From assembly GCF_049056525.1 (NCBI RefSeq), contig NZ_JBHUPT010000007.1, positions 1 to 64,000 on the forward strand: a DNA stretch of 64,000 nucleotides, given 5' to 3'. This document shows positions 51,001-58,896 of this stretch, one piece after another. The first letter of the stretch is position 1; each line of letters starts with the position of its first letter. Below the pieces are notes generated by a model, which was not told the origin of the DNA, searched no databases, and saw only the letters and a program-made list of their open reading frames with translations. Both the position numbers and the translations under genes were made by a program. Origin of the DNA: Leisingera coralii. GTDB lineage: Bacteria > Pseudomonadota > Alphaproteobacteria > Rhodobacterales > Rhodobacteraceae.

Positions 51001-51453
51001 ATGAACGACGAGATTTCAACCAGCGCCGAGGTTGCGGAAGCGGCGGTGCTGCCTTGTGTGCATGAAGTCCACTCCGACCCCGATGCCTGTGCCGGGCTGA
51101 CCAAGGTGCCGGAAAAGCTGCAGAAGCCCGACGCCGCCAAGAGCCCGGCGCGCTGGGCTTATGAGCGCCTGATCCTCTATATCCAGAACTTCGAGCAGCA
51201 GCTGGATTCCGAACATGAGGTGGCGATGGGCTTTACCGGCGGCAATGCCGGGGTGCTGCGGATCGAGGGCATGGGCTATTTCGATCCCGACATCATCACC
51301 TTCTACGGCAGCGAGGGCAGCGGCTCCCGGACCCAGCTGGTGCAGCATGTCAGCCAGCTGAACGTGATGCTGCGCGCGGTGCCCAAGGCGCGCCAGGAGG
51401 CCCCCGCCAACCGGATCGGCTTCCGCCTGGCCTCCGACCTGCAGCAGGACTGA
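51001..51453 (+). CDS. Conserved protein of unknown function (DUF6173-like)
   Basis: 150 residues behind GAAGGGGGAAGC. The core reads SPARWAYERLILYIQNFEQQ, MGFTGGNAGVLRIEGMGYFD, PDIITFYGSEGSG and a C-terminal NRIGFRLASDL. I recall this pattern as an uncharacterised Rhodobacteraceae family, with low certainty about the family number. It has no signal peptide and is probably cytosolic. It follows the MBL gene by 24 bp. Confidence 0.75.
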   Translation: MNDEISTSAEVAEAAVLPCVHEVHSDPDACAGLTKVPEKLQKPDAAKSPARWAYERLILYIQNFEQQLDSEHEVAMGFTGGNAGVLRIEGMGYFDPDIITFYGSEGSGSRTQLVQHVSQLNVMLRAVPKARQEAPANRIGFRLASDLQQD

Positions 51454-51492
51454 GGTCCGCGCCCCGGGGCCGATTCGGCGCCGGGGGCGGAC
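51454..51492 (+). terminator. GC hairpin after the DUF6173-like gene
   Basis: GTCCGC-(G)-CCCCGG and CCGGGG-GCGGAC (51455-51492) form a 12-bp stem with one bulge, immediately after the stop. There is no T-tract, so termination is only likely, not certain. Confidence 0.5.
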
Positions 51493-51636
51493 ACCGCACG
51501 GCAGCGGCCCGGTTTGCCGCCGCGGCAGCTGGATTCGCGCCTTATTTCTGTCAGATGCGCCCGATTGACGTGGTGACAGAGGCCCGCAAATCCAGTAATC
51601 ACCGGAAAAATGCACGCGAATTGAGGGAAAACTCAC

Positions 51637-51771
51637 ATGGCTGAACATCAGCACGGCACCATGGACACCACCGTTCAGGAAAAGACCTATTCCAGCTTCC
51701 TGACCTTTGTGACCCGCTTCTGCATCGCGCTGGTCCTCTTTGCCATCTTCCTGGCAATCTTCGCTTCCTGA
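51637..51771 (+). CDS. aa3-type cytochrome c oxidase subunit IV
   Basis: 44 residues: a short polar N-terminal segment with MAEHQHGTMDTTVQEKTYSS and one hydrophobic helix (FLTFVTRFCIALVLFAIFLA). This matches the tiny subunit IV of alphaproteobacterial aa3 oxidases (Paracoccus type), a single-helix accessory subunit with no essential role shown. The ribosome site is GAGGGAAAACTCAC. The core oxidase genes are not in the window, so the subunit is encoded apart. Confidence 0.85.
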   Translation: MAEHQHGTMDTTVQEKTYSSFLTFVTRFCIALVLFAIFLAIFAS

Positions 51772-51794
51772 TTTTCCGGCCGGGAATTGCCTTG

Positions 51795-52415
51795 ATGCGC
51801 AACCTCCTGTGCCTTGGCGCGGTGATGGCCGCGCTTGCGGGTTGCGCGGCGCCTCAGCAGCCCAACGCGGATGCCGAAACCCTGGCCCGGGTGGCCTACC
51901 GCCACCCAGGGCCGGCGACGCTCACCCTTTACACGATGATCAACAACCGCACCGGGCGGGGCGGCCACGCGTCGCTGATGATCAATGCCTCGGAACGGGT
52001 GATCTTTGACCCTGCGGGCTCCTTTTACGCGTCAGTCGTGCCGGAACGAAACGACGTCCTTTACGGCATCACCCCGGCGGTCGAGAAAGCCTATCGCGGC
52101 GCCCATGCACGCAGCACCTTCCATGTAGTGGTGCAGCGGGTCGAGGTGACGCCGGAACAGGCCCAGAAAGCCTATCAGCTGGCGGTGACCAACGGCCGGG
52201 TGCCCGGCGCCTACTGCGCCCAAGCCACTATCGGTATCCTGCGGCAGGTCCCGGGGTTCGAAAGCCTGGACCGCACCTTCTACCCGGAACGACTGGCAGA
52301 GCAGTTCGGCCAACTGCCGGGCGTGGTGACCGAACGCTATTACGAAAATGACAGCGCCGACTTGCAGGCGGGCCTTGCCAAGAGCGACGCCGCGCTGAGC
52401 GCCGCGGCGGAATAA
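51795..52415 (+). CDS. Lipoprotein with permuted NlpC/P60-like His/Cys pattern
   Basis: 206-residue lipoprotein (lipobox LAG-C17). His58 in GRGGHASLMIN precedes Cys141 in PGAYCAQATIGIL. A catalytic His upstream of the Cys is the order in circularly permuted papain-fold (YiiX/YebB-like) NlpC/P60 proteins. A peptidase, amidase or lipid hydrolase of the envelope is therefore possible. This is pattern-based inference. The start is ATG 51795. It is 23 bp from the convergent azlD stop. Confidence 0.72.
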   Translation: MRNLLCLGAVMAALAGCAAPQQPNADAETLARVAYRHPGPATLTLYTMINNRTGRGGHASLMINASERVIFDPAGSFYASVVPERNDVLYGITPAVEKAYRGAHARSTFHVVVQRVEVTPEQAQKAYQLAVTNGRVPGAYCAQATIGILRQVPGFESLDRTFYPERLAEQFGQLPGVVTERYYENDSADLQAGLAKSDAALSAAAE

Positions 52416-52438
52416 ACCCTCCTGCCCGCCGCGGAGGC

Positions 52439-52768
52439 TTACGCGGCGAGATACAGCAGCAGCAGCGACAGCCCGCCGGTGCCCAGGCCGAAAAGCACGT
52501 TCCTGGTCAGATAGCCCGCGGCAAAGGTCGCCGCGGCGGCAGCAAAATGCATCAGGCTGGGCGCACCGTCCGTGGGCGCGGGCCAGACCACCAGCGGCGC
52601 CACCAGCGCCGGGATAATCGCCACCGCGGTGTAACGCAGGTGGCGCATCAGCCAGGGCGCAATCGGCTTGCCGCCCATGAAGCCGATGAAGGCAAAGCGC
52701 AAGCCGTAGCTGCCAAGCGCCAGCCCGATGATCACGGTCCACAGGACCGGTGCAGGGATACTGCTCAC
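52439..52768 (-). CDS. AzlD family branched-chain amino acid exporter subunit
   Basis: 109-residue membrane protein with four hydrophobic segments, the small partner of AzlC. The conserved TRxxPF-like entry is altered to SYGLRFAFIGFMG, followed by the LRYTAVAIIPALVAP block. The GTG start overlaps the azlC stop (GTGA, 52765-52768), so the pair is translationally coupled. Confidence 0.88.
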   Translation of the reverse strand: MSSIPAPVLWTVIIGLALGSYGLRFAFIGFMGGKPIAPWLMRHLRYTAVAIIPALVAPLVVWPAPTDGAPSLMHFAAAAATFAAGYLTRNVLFGLGTGGLSLLLLYLAA

Positions 52769-53493
52769 TTCGCGCCCTCCGTCTTGGCCTTCTGCCGTTC
52801 CAGCCACAGCTCCGCCTGCGCTCCGGCCACCATGCCGGCAATCCCGGCAACGATCAGGCCCAGGTTATAGGGCAGCGCGGCGGCCGGCAGCGAGGTGGCC
52901 ACGGCGACGAAACAGGCGGCGATATGGGCGGGCGTGCGCAGCATCGGCCCGATCATCGCCAGAAACGCCAGCGGCAGCACGAAGTCGACGCCCCAGCTGT
53001 CCGGGATCCGGGTGCCCACAAGCGCGCCAAGCGCCGTGGCGATCACCCAGGCGGGTGCCACGATACCATTGGTGCCAAAGAAATACGCCACCCGCTGCGC
53101 CAGCGGCATCTCCGGTTCGGTTTCGAATTTGACGATCGACAACGCATAGGACTGGTCCACCACGAAATAGGCGGCCAGCGCCCGCTGCCACATCGGCGCA
53201 TCGCCCAGGTAGGGGGTGAGCGACGCCGAATACATCGCCATCCGCAGGTTCACCGCCAGCGCCGAGATCAGGATGATGATCAGCGGCGCATTCTCCTGCA
53301 TCAGCTGCAATGCGGTGAACTGGGCGGCGCCGGCAAAGACCGCCAATGAGAAGGCAAAGGCCTCCGGCACGATCAGCCCGGCCTCCGCCGCCAGCACCCC
53401 GAACAGGAAGCCGAAGGGTGAGGCCATGAAGATGAAGGGGGCGCTGTCGCGAAACCCCTTCCAGAAGGCCGATTTGGTGGTGGTGATTGCCAT
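52765..53493 (-). CDS. AzlC family branched-chain amino acid exporter subunit
   Basis: 242-residue inner-membrane protein with seven to eight hydrophobic segments. AzlC features: DSAPFIFMASPFGFLFG at the N terminus, AGAAQFTALQLM and NLRMAMYSASLTPYLG. With AzlD it would export valine, leucine or isoleucine. It is divergent from fdhD with about 50 bp between starts. Confidence 0.92.
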   Translation of the reverse strand: MAITTTKSAFWKGFRDSAPFIFMASPFGFLFGVLAAEAGLIVPEAFAFSLAVFAGAAQFTALQLMQENAPLIIILISALAVNLRMAMYSASLTPYLGDAPMWQRALAAYFVVDQSYALSIVKFETEPEMPLAQRVAYFFGTNGIVAPAWVIATALGALVGTRIPDSWGVDFVLPLAFLAMIGPMLRTPAHIAACFVAVATSLPAAALPYNLGLIVAGIAGMVAGAQAELWLERQKAKTEGAK

Positions 53494-53543
53494 CTGCGCG
53501 TCCTAGATTGCGTGCACACCGCCCTACGGCGGACGCAGAAGGA

Positions 53544-54434
53544 ATGCAATTGGTGAGTATGGATATCACGTCAGAATATCTGATCGCCCCCGGCGTTGCC
53601 GACCCGCGGCTCACGCGCGCCGTCACCGGCGTCGACCAGAACGGTGAGGCCAGCGAGATCGCCGTGGTCGAGGAGCGCCCGCTGACCATCTTCCTGAACT
53701 CGCAGGAAATTGTCACCGCGATGACTATCGGCGACTACCCGGAATACCTGGCGCTCGGCTTCCTGCGCAATCAGCGGATGCTGCGCGACGAGGACGAGGT
53801 GACCCGCGTCGACTATGACGAGGACCTGGAAACCGTGGTGGTGCGCACCGCGGTGGAAACCAGCCACGAGGAAAAGCTGAAGAAGAAGACCCGCACCTCC
53901 GGCTGCGCGGTCGGCACCGTCTTCGGCGACATGATGGAGGGGCTGGAGGATGTCCGCCTGCCGCAGGCCAAGGTCCGCACCTCCTGGCTTTATGCGCTGG
54001 CGCACAAGATCAACCGCACGCCCTCGCTGTATCTCGAGGCCGGCGCCATCCACGGCACCGTGCTGTGCCAGCAGGACCGCCCGCTGGTCTATATGGAAGA
54101 CGTTGGCCGCCATAACGCGGTGGACAAGATCGCCGGCTGGATGCTGTCGGAGCAGGCAGAAGCCGCGGACAAGATCCTCTATACCACCGGGCGGCTGACC
54201 TCGGAGATGGTGATCAAGACCGCGATGATGGGCATCCCGGTGCTGGCGTCGCGTTCAGGCTTCACCGCCTGGGGCGTTGAGATCGCCCGCGAGGTTGGCC
54301 TCACCCTAATCGGCCGGATGCGCGGCCAGCGGTTCATCTGCCTGTCGGGCGAGGAGCGGCTGGTACGCGACATGGACCCCAAGGACGCGCCGGTTGAGGA
54401 AAAGAAGCACAGGCGGAAGAGTGCGGAGGGGTAA
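53544..54434 (+). CDS. fdhD: FdhD sulfurtransferase with a single motif cysteine
   Basis: FdhD carries sulfur from IscS to the bis-MGD cofactor of formate dehydrogenase. 296 residues with EERPLTIFLN, GDYPEYLALGFL, EDVGRHNAVDKI and TSEMVIKTAMMG intact. The characteristic loop has two cysteines (CxxC) in E. coli, but here reads TSGCAVGTVFG with one. No formate dehydrogenase structural gene is in the window. The start could be ATG 53544 or ATG 53559. It opens a molybdenum cofactor operon. Confidence 0.93.
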   Translation: MQLVSMDITSEYLIAPGVADPRLTRAVTGVDQNGEASEIAVVEERPLTIFLNSQEIVTAMTIGDYPEYLALGFLRNQRMLRDEDEVTRVDYDEDLETVVVRTAVETSHEEKLKKKTRTSGCAVGTVFGDMMEGLEDVRLPQAKVRTSWLYALAHKINRTPSLYLEAGAIHGTVLCQQDRPLVYMEDVGRHNAVDKIAGWMLSEQAEAADKILYTTGRLTSEMVIKTAMMGIPVLASRSGFTAWGVEIAREVGLTLIGRMRGQRFICLSGEERLVRDMDPKDAPVEEKKHRRKSAEG

Positions 54435-54456
54435 CCGGATTTCACGTGAAATCCGG
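54435..54456. promoter_or_regulatory. 22-bp perfect palindrome centred on CACGTG (first of two)
   Basis: CCGGATTTCAC / GTGAAATCCGG, immediately after the fdhD stop. Its inner TTTCACGTGAAA equals the core of the ParB site parS, but the outer bases differ (GA and TC instead of TG and CA). It could also fold as an mRNA hairpin. Confidence 0.7.
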
Positions 54457-54458
54457 CC

Positions 54459-54478
54459 CGGAAAACACGTGTTTTCCG
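54459..54478. promoter_or_regulatory. 20-bp perfect palindrome centred on CACGTG (second of two)
   Basis: CGGAAAACACGTGTTTTCCG lies 2 bp after the first palindrome and 17 bp before the mobA start. The two centres are 23 bp apart. The flanks differ from the first palindrome but the CACGTG centre is shared. Confidence 0.7.
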
Positions 54479-54495
54479 ACGCAGGAGGAGAAGGC

Positions 54496-55140
54496 ATGAC
54501 AGAACAGAAGCCTTTGGGCGTAATCCTTGCAGGCGGCCTCGCTACCCGGATGGGCGGCGGCGACAAGGGGCGGCTGCAGGTCGGCGGCCAGAGCCTGCTG
54601 TCCCGCGTGATTGAGAGGCTGTCGCCTCAGGTCTCCGGACTGGCGCTCAACGCCAATGGCGACCCGGAGCGGTTCAGCGACCTCGGCCTGCCGGTGATTG
54701 CCGACTCGATCGAGGGCTTTGCCGGCCCGCTGGCAGGTGTGCTGGCCGGGCTCGACTGGGCGGCAGAGCAGGGAGCTGACACCATAGTCACTGCCGCCGC
54801 CGACACGCCGTTCTTTCCGCGGGACCTTGTGGCCCGGTTGACCGCAGCAGCCGAAGGCATGGCGCAGCCGCTGGTGCTTGCCACCACCCCGCGCACAGGC
54901 GACGAGGCGTTGAAATCCGGCGGGCGGAGCAAAGTGAACCGGCACCCGGCTTTCGGCCTTTGGCCCGTCGCCCTGCGCGATGACCTGCGGACGGCGTTGA
55001 ATGACGGCTTGCGCAAGGTGGTCCTCTGGACCGACCAGCACGGCGGCCGCGAGGCGCTGTTCGAGGCAGACCCCTTCGACCCCTTCTTCAACATCAACAC
55101 GCCAGAGGATCTGGCCAAGGCAGAGGCGCTGCTGACATGA
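54496..55140 (+). CDS. mobA: Molybdenum cofactor guanylyltransferase
   Basis: MobA transfers GMP from GTP to molybdopterin. 214 residues with the nucleotide loop LAGGLATRMGGGDKG, the metal-binding DTPFF and later FFNINTPED. It starts behind AGGAGGAGAAGGC. Two palindromes lie between it and fdhD. It overlaps mobB by 4 bp. Confidence 0.95.
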   Translation: MTEQKPLGVILAGGLATRMGGGDKGRLQVGGQSLLSRVIERLSPQVSGLALNANGDPERFSDLGLPVIADSIEGFAGPLAGVLAGLDWAAEQGADTIVTAAADTPFFPRDLVARLTAAAEGMAQPLVLATTPRTGDEALKSGGRSKVNRHPAFGLWPVALRDDLRTALNDGLRKVVLWTDQHGGREALFEADPFDPFFNINTPEDLAKAEALLT

Positions 55141-55628
55141 AGATCTACGGCGTCACCGGCTGGAAGAACAACGGCAAGACTGGGCTGATGGAGCGGCTGG
55201 TGGCGGAGTTCTGTGCGCGCGGGCTGACAGTCTCGACCCTGAAACATGCCCATCACAGCACCGATGTGGACCAGCCCGGCACCGACAGCTACCGCCACCG
55301 CGCGGCCGGCGCGTCTGAGGTGGTGCTGGCCTCGCCCAACCGGGTTGCCATCATGCAGGAGCTGCGCGGGGCGGGGGAGCCATCCTTCACCGAACTGCTC
55401 TCCCGCCTGCGCCCCGTCGATCTGGTGCTGGTCGAAGGCTTCAAGCGCGAGGCCCACCCCAAGATCGAAGCTTACAGAACCGCCGCGGGCCAGCCGCTGA
55501 TCGCGCCGGAAAATGCCACCATCCGTGCCGTGGCCAGCGACGTGCCGCTGCATCTGGACCGCCCGGTATTCGATCTGGATGACACCGCGGCTATTGCGGA
55601 TTTCATCCAAAAGGACTTGGGGATGTGA
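55137..55628 (+). CDS. mobB: Molybdopterin-guanine dinucleotide biosynthesis adaptor
   Basis: 163-residue P-loop GTPase assisting MobA. The P-loop is GWKNNGKTGLM, followed by TLKHAHHSTDVD and ELVLVEGFK-type Walker B (DLVLVEGFKREAHPKIE). It is joined to mobA by ATGA and to the next gene by GTGA. Confidence 0.94.
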   Translation: MKIYGVTGWKNNGKTGLMERLVAEFCARGLTVSTLKHAHHSTDVDQPGTDSYRHRAAGASEVVLASPNRVAIMQELRGAGEPSFTELLSRLRPVDLVLVEGFKREAHPKIEAYRTAAGQPLIAPENATIRAVASDVPLHLDRPVFDLDDTAAIADFIQKDLGM

Positions 55629-56437
55629 GCCTCTGGCAAACCTTTGCAATGGTGGACTGGTCCGGCGGCAACGACCGCGGGCCAAAGCCTTGCAAGGATG
55701 CCATCTGGGCCTGCGTGGTGCGGGAACGGACCGCGCAGGAACCGGTTTACCTGCGCAACCGGCAGCTTGCCGAAGACTGGCTGGACAGTCTCGTGGAAGC
55801 CGAGTTGACCGCCGGCCGCCGCCTGTTTCTGGGTTTCGATTTTCCATTCGGTTATCCCGCCGGTTTCGCGCGGGCGCTGACCGGCTCAGATGAGCCGCTG
55901 AACCTTTGGGATTGGTTCGAAGACCGGATCGAGGACAGCCCGAAATCCAACAACCGCTTTGATATTGCCGGGGAAATCAACCGCAGGTTCGGCGGGCAGG
56001 GGCCTTTCTGGGCAAATGCGCTGAAGCGCGATATCAGCGGGCTGCCGCGCCGCAAGATTTCTTACGAAAACCCCTTCCCGGACCGCCGTGCGGTGGAGCA
56101 TCTGGCCAAGGGCAGTTTCACCTGCTGGCAGATGGCCGGGGCAGGCGCCGTCGGCAGCCAGGTGATGATGGGGCTGCCGGTGCTGGCCCGTCTGCGCCGC
56201 CGCTTCGCCGGGCAGGCCGCGGCCTGGCCGTTTGAGCCGCTCGATAAACCTGTCGCGCTCGTTGAGATCTGGCCCTCCCTGACCGTCGGTCCGCCGCCCG
56301 CAGGGATCATCAAGGATGCCTGGCAGGTGCAACAGGTCGCACTGGAACTTTGCCGCCGCCCCGTGGCAGAACTGGAGCGGCTTTTGAACGTCCACGCGCC
56401 CGAAGAGGGCTGGATCCTGGGAGTGAAACCGCAATGA
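55625..56437 (+). CDS. Unknown protein embedded in the molybdenum cofactor operon
   Basis: 270 residues from a GTG start overlapping the mobB stop, and its own stop overlaps the moeA start by 4 bp. It begins MVDWSGGNDRGP (about 9-20) and has FLGFDFPFGYPAGFAR and YENPFPDRRAVE. The early VDWSG and FDFPFG blocks recall RNase H-fold DUF429-type proteins. No known Moco step needs such a protein. Its position between mobB and moeA, with stops and starts overlapping, is strong evidence for a linked role. Confidence 0.85.
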   Translation: MSLWQTFAMVDWSGGNDRGPKPCKDAIWACVVRERTAQEPVYLRNRQLAEDWLDSLVEAELTAGRRLFLGFDFPFGYPAGFARALTGSDEPLNLWDWFEDRIEDSPKSNNRFDIAGEINRRFGGQGPFWANALKRDISGLPRRKISYENPFPDRRAVEHLAKGSFTCWQMAGAGAVGSQVMMGLPVLARLRRRFAGQAAAWPFEPLDKPVALVEIWPSLTVGPPPAGIIKDAWQVQQVALELCRRPVAELERLLNVHAPEEGWILGVKPQ

Positions 56438-57690
56438 CCCTGACACCGCCGCCGCTCAGCAACGACTGCTTTGCCCTTCCTGCGGGCGTGGACTGGACCC
56501 CGGTCGATGACGCGCTGGCGCTGCTCAGGGACAGGCTGGGGCCGGTCACCGGTGCCGAAACCGTGCCGCTGGCAGACGCGCTCGGCCGGGTGCTGGCAGA
56601 GGATGCCATTGCCAAACGCTCCAACCCGCCGCTGCCGAATACGGCGGTGGATGGCTATGGGTTCGCAGGCGGCAGGGCCGAGGGGCCGCATGTGCTGCCG
56701 CTGGTGCAGGGCCGCGCCGCCGCCGGAGTGCCTTATGGCGGAACCGTGCCCGAAGGCAGCGCCATCCGCGTTCTGACCGGCGCTGCGCTGCCCGATGGCG
56801 TCGACACGGTGATCCTGGAGGAAGACGTCAACACCGACGGCGCCCAGATCGCCTTCAACGGCCCGCTGAAACAGGGGGCGAACACCCGCGAGGCGGGGGA
56901 GGATGTCGCTGCGGGTGAAGTTATCCTGCCCGCGGGCCGGGTGGTGACAGCTGCCGATCTGGCACTCGCTTCCGCGACCGGGCTGGCAGAACTCACCGTA
57001 AGGCTGCCACTGCGGGTAGGGGTGCTCTCCACCGGAGATGAGCTGGTAGAGGCGGGGGAACCGGCAGGCAAGGGGCAAATCTTCGATGCCAACCGTCCGA
57101 TGCTGCTGGCACTGATCCGGCAGCTTGGGTTTGTGCCTGTAGACCTGGGCAAGGCAGCGGATGATCGCGAGGCTCTGCGCGCCAGGCTGGACAGGGCGGC
57201 TGTGGAAACAGATGTGATCCTGACCTCGGGCGGCGCCTCTGCCGGTGATGAAGACCATATGTCTGCCCTGTTGCGCGAAGCTGGTGCAATGCAGGAATGG
57301 CGCATCGCGCTCAAACCCGGGCGCCCGCTGGCGCTGGGCATGTGGCAGGGCACGCCGGTCTTCGGGCTGCCGGGCAACCCGGTGGCGGCGCTGGTCTGCA
57401 CGCTGATCTTTGCCCGCCCTGCGATGGGGCTGATGGCGGGCACGGGCTGGCAGGAGCCGCAGGCGTTTGAAGTCCCTGCCGCGTTTGAAAAGCGCAAGAA
57501 ACCGGGCCGCCGCGAATACCTGCGGGCGCGGGTGCGGGATGGCCGGGTGGAAGTGTTCAAATCCGAAGGCTCCGGCCGCATCAGCGGCCTCAGCTGGGCC
57601 GAAGGGCTGGTGGAGCTCGGCGACGGCGCCGCAGAGATCAAACCCGGCGACCCGGTGCGTTTCATCCCCTACGGCAGTTTTGCGATGTAA
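56434..57690 (+). CDS. moeA: Molybdopterin molybdenumtransferase
   Basis: MoeA inserts molybdate into adenylated molybdopterin. 418 residues with the linker-domain PNTAVDGYGF, TGAALPDGVDTV, VLSTGDELVEAGEP, and the catalytic-site LTSGGASAGDEDH and GLPGNPVAAL. It ends the fdhD-mobA-mobB-X-moeA operon. A hybrid repeat follows the stop. Confidence 0.96.
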   Translation: MTLTPPPLSNDCFALPAGVDWTPVDDALALLRDRLGPVTGAETVPLADALGRVLAEDAIAKRSNPPLPNTAVDGYGFAGGRAEGPHVLPLVQGRAAAGVPYGGTVPEGSAIRVLTGAALPDGVDTVILEEDVNTDGAQIAFNGPLKQGANTREAGEDVAAGEVILPAGRVVTAADLALASATGLAELTVRLPLRVGVLSTGDELVEAGEPAGKGQIFDANRPMLLALIRQLGFVPVDLGKAADDREALRARLDRAAVETDVILTSGGASAGDEDHMSALLREAGAMQEWRIALKPGRPLALGMWQGTPVFGLPGNPVAALVCTLIFARPAMGLMAGTGWQEPQAFEVPAAFEKRKKPGRREYLRARVRDGRVEVFKSEGSGRISGLSWAEGLVELGDGAAEIKPGDPVRFIPYGSFAM

Positions 57691-57698
57691 GCGGAGCG

Positions 57699-57833
57699 CT
57701 CCCGCCGGCGGCCCGGCGCATCCAAGATGCTTGCCCGCCGTTGGGCCGGGCGCCGCGCTGGCGCGCGGCGCGCCGCCCGGCCATTTCATCTTTCCAAAAA
57801 CACTCGCGCCGCAGGCAGCGCCTGAAAGGCGCT
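57699..57833. repeat. Hybrid of composite element (left half) and F element (copy f)
   Basis: The 151-bp convergent gap holds the left half of the composite element (CTCCCGCC 57699-57706, GCATC-CAA-GATGC 57718-57730, GTTGGGCC 57740-57747, stem GCGCCGCGC-TGGC-GCGCGGCGC). Instead of its mirror half, a minus-oriented F motif follows (57784-57805, matching copy 3 at 19 of 22 positions) with its own hairpin AGCGCC-TGAAA-GGCGCT (57817-57833). The two element types appear interchangeable at gene ends. Confidence 0.75.
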
Positions 57834-57841
57834 TCACATCA

Positions 57842-58876
57842 TCAATCAAACGTCCCGGCCACCCGGCCCAGCAGCATGAAGGCGCGTGCAGTGCGGGTGT
57901 TGCCGAGCGCGGAGATTTCGCCGTCGGTGGCCTCGGCCTCGAAGTCCGCAAACATCTGGTCGAAGCGGCGCAGGAAGTGGTGCGCCGCATCGCGGAAGAT
58001 CGGGTCCTGCTTCATCCGCGCCGCAGTGAGCGCCAGCGAGGTGCGGTCGCGCACGCCGCCAAGCGCAGCGACCGCGCGGCCGCGGGCGCCCTGGCCGAAC
58101 TGGCGCCAGACCTCGGGCCGGGCCATGTCGGGGCGCAGGTCGTCCATGTAGATGCCGTCCTGGCTCAGGAGCGTCAGCACATCCTGCGCGGCCTGGATCA
58201 CCTGCGCCGCCTTGCGGTCGCGCAGCGCCGCGCGCAGGGCGGCAAAGCCTTCCTGATCCTCGGCGGTTTCCGGGAAGTTCAGCGCCCGGATGAACTGTTC
58301 CGCAGCCAGCGGCGGCGCGGTGTCCGCGGCCTGGGTGCCGAGCGCCAGCGAGCCCTGCCCGGCGGCGGTCATCTCGGCGGCCTCGGCCGGGATTGCCGGG
58401 CGCACCGGGTTGGCACGGCGGCTGGTGTGGAAGGTGGCCAGTGCGGTTTCGGTCTTGCGGGTCGCCTCGGCGATCTCCTCCAGACGCTTTGCCATCGACG
58501 GCTCGGCCACCGCGGCATGCTGCTGGGCCTGGGTCAGATAGGTCTGGCGCAGCCCGTCGATGGCGGCCTGCAGCTGTTCGCTTTCCTCGCGCATCACCCG
58601 GGCCGAGCGCGCGGCAGAGGCGGCGACCCAGAGCATTGCCAGCGGCAGCACCAGCGCCAGGATGCCGGTGATCAAATCGGTCCACTGCGACAGCCCGGCA
58701 TCCTCCGGGGCAAACAGATAGAGCCCCGCCGCCGCCAGCAGCCACAGCGCGCCCAGGCCAATGGCCAGAAGCTCGGCACCGCCCAGCCCGTTGCCCGCCG
58801 GAGCGTCAAGGCTCCGAAGCGGGCGTCCGCCTGAGGGTTTCGGGCTGGTGCCCGGGCTGCTGCTGGAGCCTGTCAT
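57842..58876 (-). CDS. Membrane protein with coiled coil, unknown function
   Basis: 344 residues. A Ser/Pro-rich N terminus is followed by two hydrophobic helices (LLAIGLGALWLLAAAGLYLF and ILALVLPLAMLWVAA), then a charged coiled-coil stretch (ARVMREESEQLQAAIDGLRQ...), and a soluble C-terminal domain without a motif known to me. The start may be ATG 58876 or GTG 58882. GAGGG is closer to the latter. It lies just downstream of greA (20 bp), probably in one transcript. Confidence 0.8.
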   Translation of the reverse strand: MTGSSSSPGTSPKPSGGRPLRSLDAPAGNGLGGAELLAIGLGALWLLAAAGLYLFAPEDAGLSQWTDLITGILALVLPLAMLWVAASAARSARVMREESEQLQAAIDGLRQTYLTQAQQHAAVAEPSMAKRLEEIAEATRKTETALATFHTSRRANPVRPAIPAEAAEMTAAGQGSLALGTQAADTAPPLAAEQFIRALNFPETAEDQEGFAALRAALRDRKAAQVIQAAQDVLTLLSQDGIYMDDLRPDMARPEVWRQFGQGARGRAVAALGGVRDRTSLALTAARMKQDPIFRDAAHHFLRRFDQMFADFEAEATDGEISALGNTRTARAFMLLGRVAGTFD

Positions 58877-58896
58877 GACCACTCGGCCCTCACCGG

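Noticed and set aside
54435..54456. True parS centromere site
   Set aside because: The core matches, but the outer TG/CA bases that ParB needs are GA/TC, and no parAB genes are in the window.
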